From NCBI GenBank assembly GCA_030998225.1, contig JAPYXD010000608.1:2820501-2884500 (forward strand): 64,000 nt of DNA. Direction: 5' to 3'. Positions within the stretch are counted from its first letter, which is position 1. Each line of letters opens with the position of its first letter. The translations under genes and the position numbers were made by a program. This document shows positions 56,796 through 64,000 of the stretch, piece after piece. This DNA comes from Diplolepis rosae. Lineage: Eukaryota > Arthropoda > Insecta > Hymenoptera > Diplolepididae. The notes below the pieces were generated by a model. That model ran no database searches and was not told the origin of the DNA. It was given only the letters and a program-made list of their open reading frames with translations.

Positions 56796-57424
56796 AAATA
56801 AATTCCCTCAAAAAATGCAATAGAGAAATAATAAATATGAAATTAATATATCTTAAATAAATTTGTCAAATAATACAATGAACGTTATGTTTACTAAATA
56901 TGACAAAAAATGAAAGTGAGAAACTCTTGTAAAAATTGAATGCACATTGATTTTATCAATCCAAAATTATAAATAATTGAGAAAACATTCAATTTATAAA
57001 TTAAAATGACGTGTAAACTTAACATGAATAAATAAACTTTTTACTTTCTTTTTTAAGGCTAATTCTGTTCAATCCTGTTCCACTAAAGCGGTACTTTTGA
57101 CTCCGTTTTAATCCCGATTAGGTTGGTGGATTCATTTCAATCCATTTCTTTTACCTCTTCAATACTCTCTGGATTGAAACGCAATGTTCAAAAACGGTAT
57201 TGAATTGAATAGAAACATTTCTATCTAATTTAATCCATACTTTCTTACCGGGTTGTTTATTATGGAATAATTTTACAAAAAATTTAAAGAATTATATTTT
57301 TTAATAAAAAAATATTTATGAAAATTTTATAATAAATTAACAGACATATCATATTAAAAATTTACAGCAAAAAAAAAATTTTAATAGATACTGATAGCAA
57401 TGGAGAAAAAAAATTTGAATACAT

Positions 57425-57655
57425 ATATATATAGCTTTCCATAGTATATCAAAGTGTTATAATAATTGAATTGATAATAAGTTTCAATTAATTAACAAAG
57501 TAATCCACTTCAGAATGAAGTTTAGAAATAAATTCACATGCAAAATAATAGATAGTTGACAATAATCATAATTGCTTTGTTAATTAATTGGAAATTATTA
57601 TCAATTCAATTATTATAACACTTTAATATACTATGGAAAGCTGTATATATATATT
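57425..57655. repeat. Small hairpin inside the foldback
   Basis: AGCTTTCCATAGTATATCAA, gtgttataataattgaattg pairs with caattcaattattataacac, TTAATATACTATGGAAAGCT around a 90-base loop. Confidence 0.8.
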
Positions 57656-58378
57656 CAAATTTTTTTTCTCCATTGCTATCAGAATCTATTGAAATTTTTT
57701 TTCCTGTAAATTTTTACTATATGATATGTTTGTTAATTTATTATAATATTTTCATAAGTATTTTTTTATTGAGGGATATAATTTTTTTAATTGTTTGTAA
57801 AATTATTCCATAAGAAACAATGTTAAAAAGACAGACTGAAGCGCGACTGCGTTTAAAATGTTTTCTCTCCATTCCTATCATTATCCATCAACATTTTTTT
57901 GGCTGAAAATTCTTATTATATGTTTGTCAATTTATTGTGATAGTTTCGTGAGTATTTTTTATTGATAAATATAATTTTTTAAATTATTTGTAACATTATC
58001 CCATAAGAAACAATGTTAAAGTCAGACTGAAGCGCAACTGCGCCCTCAGTCGAGATTTTAAGGAACTACCATGTGGGGGTCACATATTTACGGACGCGTT
58101 CCATGCAAAAATGGAGGAGTTGGATAGGGCTGATTTGAACCAGCCCTGTGCATTTCAAACAAAAATGGTGATTCCTTAGTGTCCTGAGTTGTGTTAGTTC
58201 CTATTTTCTTCACCAGCGCTAGTTGTAACATCACTTCCAGTTTTTCCATTGCTGTCAATGGGGCGGAATTAGTTTTGAAACAATTTTCTTTGTTTATCGT
58301 GAAAGAATTATTTAATTTTGAAATTTTAAGTAATTTTACCTTTTTCTGTTTATCTGAAAATGTAAAATTTGACCAAAC

Positions 58379-61300
58379 ATGGGAGGATCACGTTGTATTG
58401 CTCCAAACTGTACACAAGGTTATGACAGCAACAGCGACAAAAAAGTGCCTAAATTTAGTGTTCCGAAAGATAAAGAAAGAATAAAAGCTTGGCAAATTGC
58501 AATTAAACGAGATAATTTTGTGTTAAAACCAGGGCAAGTTGTTTGTGCAAATCATTTTTTTCCCGAAGACATAATCTGGGGAGTTGAACACAAAGATGCT
58601 ACTGGCAAAGTTACAGCGAAGGTAAGTATACGCAAAGAATGAGACTGAATTATTGTGTTATTTATTTTTTTTAAATATATATTTGTCTTAATAAGGTAAA
58701 TGTCCCAGTAATCGTGACCTTATAGTCCCAGTTTTCGTGACTTCCTTTTTATTGCTTTTTAACTAAGTTTTAATTTATTATAATTGCTTTTTATTCTACA
58801 AAACACTCAAAGTCAGTGATTTTTGTTATTAAATGTTTTTTAATTAAATTCATTTTCTATTCAAGATTATAACCTATTTTTGCGATTACTTTGACATTTA
58901 CCTTCAATTTGTATTTGAGAATTATAAGTAACTATTATGACAAGGGAAACCTAGTGTTTTAAGTAATGTTAGTGATTTTTGCCTTTATTTTTTTCGTATA
59001 TTTATTTCGATAAAGGTGTGGAAAAATGCTGAACAAATAAATTTGGATTTTTCAGTTCGATTATAAAATCCCTCGATTAAGGAAAGATGCCGTGCCAGCT
59101 AAGTTTCCAAATTGTCCCAAATATTTGTCTAAGACAAAAAAACGTCGGAGGTCACCAAAACAGAGGCAAAATTTCTCTCTTCGGAAAATTCCGAAAGTGG
59201 AAAGGAATTTGGTTTGTGAACAAAGTTTGGAGAATTTGGACATTGCGAGAATTGTCAAAAGCGAAAATGAAAATATTATTGTAAGTCCTGATTTGCAAGA
59301 CAAGATTGAAAGCCATGAATCTGAGGTGAAAAGTCTGAATAATGACGAGATTGAAAATCCTGAATCAGAGGTAAGCGGACGTTGTGATAAAGAAAATAAT
59401 TTATTTAGACTAATGTTTTCAAACAAAAACTGTGTGTCCTATCCTCTTCCTTGGACTCGACAAAATCTTATTTTGAATGAAGGAAATAAAATACAGTTTG
59501 TACATTGGACTACGAAATTTATAAACGACAAACATAAGCCTGTATGTTTTAAGCAGCTTGTTATAAACAGTGATTTGACTGTGGATTTTTTTGTAAGTGG
59601 ACTCAGCGTAGATTTAGACAAATGTGGCCAAAAAATGAACGTATCGACAGCTATGGAGGTGGAAACTCTTTTAAACAATGTACAAGCATTGAAAACGTGT
59701 TCAGGAATTTCAAGTCCTTCTGCAGACATTAATTTTGAAACGTCATTCGCGCGACGTGATGATCAGGGATTTTTGCGACATAAAAATTGTTGCCTAATAA
59801 TGGGAGCAGATTCAAAAGGCTTAAGATGTGATACTTGTAAAACTGGACGAAACACATTAAAAAAAAAAGAAAAGAGATTGAAAGAACGCAGATCAGTGCA
59901 ACGCTTAAAACCGAATCTAAGTCTTTTAAGCAAAAAAAGGTTAAATTTGATCCAGGAACAACTAAAACTTGAACGACGACAGAATATTAGAAGTAAAACA
60001 AGATTGCTTATGTACAAAAACCAGTTCCAAAAATGTAAAGAAAAAATTACTGGCTATAGAGAAAGAATCTTTGAACGCGAAATTAGACCAACACAATTTG
60101 AAAATGTACGAGCGTACTGCAATTAATGAAATTCTGAATGCAGCCAAGGTTCCTAATAGTAAAGGACGTAGATACTCAGACGAATGGTTAAAGCTGTCTC
60201 TCTTGTTACACATGCGTTCGCCAACTACGTACAGATTTCTTCGGGATAATAATGTTTTGGCTCTGCCTTGCACCCGAAGTATTCGTCGGTATGTATTTCG
60301 TAAATTAATTATTATTGTTACTGTTTTATTTACCTTAAGTTTCTTATAATAAGCCGTAATTTGCTAATATCTTACAGGTACATAGCTTTGATAGAGACGC
60401 CTTGTGGGTTCGATCCAAACTTTTTTCAACTTTTAAAGGAAAGATTGTCAACATTATCGGATGTTGATCTTGATTCAATATTGGCGCTGGACGAAATCGG
60501 AACTCGAAAAAGAGTGTTCGTAGATTCCAAAAATTTGGCTTATAAAGGTCTTGTTGATTTCGGAGAGAAGGATAGACTAGTAGACATCAGCGAGAAGGCT
60601 GACCATGGTCTCGTATTCATGTTAGTTTCAGCATCCTTCGGATGAAAATAGAAAAGTGTATTTATTTTCTGATACACCCCATTTAATAAAATGCGTCCGG
60701 AACCGTCTACACAGTGGAAATTTGAAGGTTGGTATAAAAATTCAAACAAGCTTTGAGAATGAATTAGAAAAATTGAATATTACAAAAATGTAAATCAAAT
60801 AATTTATTTTTATCAAATTCAATAGTTTGATCCAGACGGGGATCCTATAAGTTGGGAACACATTAAGATTCTTTTTGAACATGATCGACATGTTACGGGA
60901 TTGCGAAAATGTCCTAAATTAACTGAGGCCCACCTTAACCCAAATTCCTTTGACAAAATGAGAGTTTCCTTAGCCGTACAGGTAACCATTTTTTACACGT
61001 AAAAAATGAAAATTTATATTTAAATTAACACGATTAATTGAAATTTTAGATTTTTAGCAAAACAGTTGCAAACGCTTTGCGGGAGTACCGGAATTATGTT
61101 GACGAGTTAAAGCACTGCGAAAATACAGCTTTATTTTGCGAAAAAATTAATCGCTTGTTCGATGCCCTCAACAGAACCTCCGATGAAACGGCCCTTAAGT
61201 TGGGATCTGAAGATTTGCAAGTGAATAGTTTTCTTTAAAATAAAATGTGAGTAATGTTTCTAAAGCCCAATAACACCTTACCCTTCAATAATATGTTCTA

Positions 61301-62505
61301 GGTAATTCAAGAATTTATTTTGTGGCTTGATGAGTGGGAGCAAAAAGTAAAGGACAATTTAATATCGCCAAAACAGTTTTTAAGTGCAAGCACTTCCGAA
61401 GGTTTGAGGGTTACTTTGACTTCAATGATAGATTTGACTACGTATTTAATCAAATTTCGTGGCTTCAAATCTGTTCAAAGTGGCAGAATAAATCAGGATC
61501 CTCTAGAGGTTAATTTTCGAGTAGTTTTAAATTTGTTTAAATTTAAAGTTTCGTTGAATTATTACGCTGTCAGTTAAATTGATTAATCATTTTCTGTTAT
61601 TTTACAACAATGCTGTTTTATCTGTTTTCGTTACAATAATTTAGCAAAATGTGTTTCTGAATGAAATTGAAATCAATTTTCAATGTATTTACTCAAAATT
61701 ACATTTTACAACTTCTTTTCTTTTTGTTCACTGGCAGCGATTTTTTGGGACTGTACGTTTAGTCGGCGGCACTAACAATCATCCAGCAACTCCTACCTTT
61801 TTGCAAATCTATAAAATCCTAGCAGCATATAGTCTCCTGAAACCTCCAAAATTTGGAAATTGTACACCTCTTCATGACGAACCTCCTAAATCCTTGATAT
61901 CAATATCCATGCTGAAAGAAATGAATTCCTCCAACAAATCAAGTGCTCTTGAAGAAATTAAGGCGAGATTAAACATCGCAATTTTAGACGAAGATTCAGA
62001 CTTTAGCGACGTTATCAATTCAGTAGATCATAACTATAGTTCACCACCTGTTATTAAATGTATAATGTATTATACCGCTGGAACAGTGTGTGCAAAATAC
62101 CTAAAGCATTCAAACTGCTCAACTTGTAGGCATGCTTTCTTAAGTTCAGCTAAAGGGGTGAATAATATTGAATCATCAATTTCCATGAATCGGCCTGAGG
62201 CTAGATTTATCAACGCTGAGGACCTTATTCATCCCAATTCATCTATTTTCAGTGTTATAGAAATTGTGGAGAAAATGTTTTCTAAACACTGTCGATCTAC
62301 CAACGTCTTCGATCTCATTTTGGATGAGTTATCGAAGAAAAGAATTTTTAAATTTCCTTGCGATGAACACAGCAGAGAGGTCTTAGCCCATATAATCCAA
62401 AAGTACTTAGAAACACGAATGCGGCAGTATACTAAACATAATATGGCTGAAGAGAAGAACGATAATAGAAGCAAAAAAAAACTAGCAAATCTCACGAAGA
62501 CTTAA
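58379..62505 (+). pseudogene. THAP-domain P-element-type transposase, frame-shifted and internally deleted
   Basis: Exons by splice signals and homology: 58379-58621, 59056-60288, 60378 to about 60619, 60632-60727, 60826-60981, 61050-61220, 61302-61508, 61738-62505. Exon 1 is the DNA-binding THAP finger (C6-x4-C11, C56-x2-H59, W38). Exon 2 carries a basic, coiled region. Catalytic motifs: D in LALDEIGTRK (60490), D in YLFSDTPHLIKCVRN (60673), E in QDPLE|RFFGTVRLVGG (61506). Breaks: an extra base in the A run 60041-60046, and a deletion between DHGLVF (about 60617) and HPSDENRK (60632) that fuses an exon to an intron end and removes part of the RNase H-fold insertion domain. The enzyme would cut and paste its own ends; this copy probably cannot. 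The + frame at 58191 and minus frames here are shadows. Confidence 0.88.
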
Positions 62506-63274
62506 TTCTGTAATTTCTTAATGTTGATTTTTTAAAATCTTTAATATGTATCAGAGCTTTTAAGATATTTATATATTCTATGTATATATATATAATATAT
62601 ATAATATACATAATATATATATATATATAATATATATATAATATATATATATATATAATATATATTGCAGGTTTTAAGCGTTTTAAGTGTTGCAAAAATA
62701 GAATATATAATATTTATAATATTTATACGAAAACACAAAATCTTAGGCTTATTTGTATCTAAAAGCAATATTTCTTACTATATAGGCTTTCACTCTCAGA
62801 AAGGTAAGCTCGTTGCAAATATATTTGTTCTGTTCTACAAAATATACATATTTCAAAAGTATTAATAGTTGGGTACATTATTTTTACTTATTGTTAAATT
62901 AATTTTTTTTAAATATTCCAACGATAAATATGGTAAGTTTGAAATGAATATGTATATAATTAATATCTTTTTTCAGGAAATTCTTTTTACATTTTCTTAT
63001 TATATTGTTATTTGAGTTTTTAGAAATCAATTTTAAATATCAAAACATATAAATTTGTTATTAAAATTAAAATCTAAAAGATATATTTGTTTTCGCCAAG
63101 AATTATGTCATGACCTTTAAATTCATATTTTACCTTTAGTACTCATATAAATATTTTGCAAAATTGTTTTTAAATATTACACTAACAATATCCCTTTCAT
63201 TTTAATTTTTTTTCACATAAAAATCATTTTATTGATTAAATACACCATAAAAAAATTTTAAAAACTAATCTCGT
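62506..63274 (+). other. 3' noncoding part of the P-type element
   Basis: AT-rich with an alternating TA tract at 62570-62665. No second gene. Polyadenylation signals are too common in this base composition to pick one. Confidence 0.5.
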
Positions 63275-63402
63275 CCCATTGACAGCAATGGAAAAACTGG
63301 AAGTGATGTGACAACTAGCGCTGGTGGAGAAAATAGGAACTAACACAACTCGGGACACTAAGGGGGTTACGTTAAAAATCATAAATATGATGCACAGGGC
63401 TA

Positions 63403-63798
63403 ATTTGAACAGATGGTAATGTTTTTATAGAAAATGACTTATTAAGGTTATGTGCGAAAAATCATGATTAATTGGACCAAACTCGATCTGATTCAAGTAG
63501 ATGGTAATGTTTTGATATAAAATCACTAGTTTTAAAGTTATGTGTGGAAAATCATCATTAACTGTCCCAAAATCGATTTGATTTAAACAGAGGTTAACGT
63601 TTTTTATAAAATATGACTAGTTTTAAGGCTATGTGCGAACAATCATCATTAATTGGACAGAATTCGATCCTAATTAAACAGATGGTGATATTTTTATATA
63701 AAATCAGTAGTTTCAAGGTTATGTGCGGAAAATCATCATTAATTGGACCAAACTCGATCTGATTCAAGTAGATGGTAATTTTTACATTCTCATCATGG
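63403..63798. repeat. Tandem repeat, about 90-bp unit, 4.3 copies
   Basis: Units begin near 63403, 63491, 63582 and 63673, each with a core AGATGGTAATGTTTTTATAT, aaggttatgtgcgg and aatcatcattaattggacc. Units diverge by about 10-20%. The P-type element has inserted at the start of the first unit, and a matching remnant lies at 55788-55814. Confidence 0.8.
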
Positions 63799-64000
63799 AT
63801 GAGAAGGTATTGGTTTTATATGAAAAATGACTTTCGAAATTTTCATCAAATCTTTACGTTTCGAGACCCCCTGAGTCAGAAAAAAGGGTTTTTACGAAAG
63901 TGTCTGTCTGTCTGTCTGTCCGTCTGTCTGTCTGTCTGTAGGTCGTGTGCGGCATAACTCTCGACAGAATTATCAGATTGAATTGAGCTTTGGTACACTT
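63799..64000. repeat. Dispersed repeat with a GTCT microsatellite
   Basis: (GTCT)n at 63901-63940 followed by cataactctcgacagaatta, a sequence also found at 14635-14665. It runs off the window. The 61-codon frame through it is repeat-derived. Confidence 0.65.

Larger units (their letters stand above)
55815..58132. mobile_element. Foldback nonautonomous element with P-type target site, 2318 bp
   Basis: Ends CAGCCCTATCCAACT and AGTTGGATAGGGCTG, flanked by AGTTGAAC (55807-55814) and ATTTGAAC (58133-58140). Arms: 55840-56150 pairs with 57815-58105 (gacccccacatggtagttcc / ggaactaccatgtgggggtc; gcgcagttgcgcttcagtc). A related inner hairpin spans about 57245-57830. The interior carries a SINE copy at 56545-56795. 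It has no coding sequence. The CAGCCCT start and 8-bp target resemble those of the adjoining P-type element, suggesting mobilisation by the same enzyme. Confidence 0.7.
58141..63402 (+). mobile_element. P-superfamily DNA transposon, 5262 bp, with 8-bp target duplication
   Basis: ATTTGAAC at 58133-58140 and 63403-63410 is an exact 8-bp direct repeat, the duplication size of P elements. The ends (C/T)AGCCCTGTGCAT are 13-bp inverted repeats. After about 25 divergent bases the inverted arms continue for about 95 bp (58174-58265 and 63275-63363: CCTTAGTGTCCTGAGTTGTG, ccagcgctagttg, gaaaaactggaagtgatgt in complement). Inside is one THAP-type transposase gene on the + strand with eight recognisable exons, then 3' noncoding sequence with a TA-rich tract (62570-62665). 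The gene is broken in two places, but the ends and duplication look young. Confidence 0.88.

Noticed and set aside
58191..58484. 97-codon + strand frame overlapping the THAP exon
   Set aside because: It is out of frame with the THAP domain and starts inside the terminal inverted repeat.
55815..63402. One 7.6 kb P-type element comprising both units
   Set aside because: Each unit has its own matching inverted ends, and a target copy sits between them, so two insertions fit better.

Overview
The window is AT-rich eukaryotic nuclear DNA from an insect, probably a hymenopteran (an inference from the p23 C-terminus and the transposon mix). Introns with GT..AG borders are visible, mariner, piggyBac, P, hAT-like, gypsy and R1-type sequences are abundant, and there are no operons or prokaryotic signals. 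Only two host genes are recognised. One is the last coding exon of the Hsp90 co-chaperone p23 (15646-15771, + strand). The other is a complete two-coding-exon inhibitor-of-apoptosis gene with two BIR domains and a RING finger (33093 down to 26984, - strand, about 390 residues). Its 4.9 kb intron is mostly repeats.

Layout. 1-9.2 kb: piggyBac, mariner, R1-type and errantivirus-like gypsy remnants, the gypsy copy split by a TTAA-flanked element. 9.2-15.6 kb: a deleted mariner, then a 2.2 kb TTAA-flanked element with nested hairpins and a dispersed repeat. 15.6-26 kb: p23 last exon, four more mariner copies, gypsy RNase H and hAT-like fragments, and two small TTAA elements. 26-33.2 kb: the IAP gene. 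33.4-36.3 kb: a tRNA-derived SINE, a piggyBac fragment and a mariner fragment. 37-58 kb: almost nothing but long inverted repeats (foldback elements), many nested, with arms from 50 bp to about 2 kb. 58.1-63.4 kb: a 5.26 kb P-superfamily transposon with 8-bp target duplications, long terminal inverted repeats and a multi-exon THAP-type transposase gene. 63.4-64 kb: a 90-bp tandem repeat and a GTCT microsatellite.

The most interesting structure is 55.8-63.8 kb. A nonautonomous foldback element and the P-type element share an 8-bp target site and together split a tandem-repeat array. The foldback family with GGGCGTGTCCGAATT ends (45.8-53.7 kb) and the six TTAA-flanked nonautonomous elements, seen beside two decayed piggyBac transposase pieces, are the other notable signals. 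All transposase genes seen carry at least one break. Coordinates of repeat edges were read by eye and may be off by several bases.
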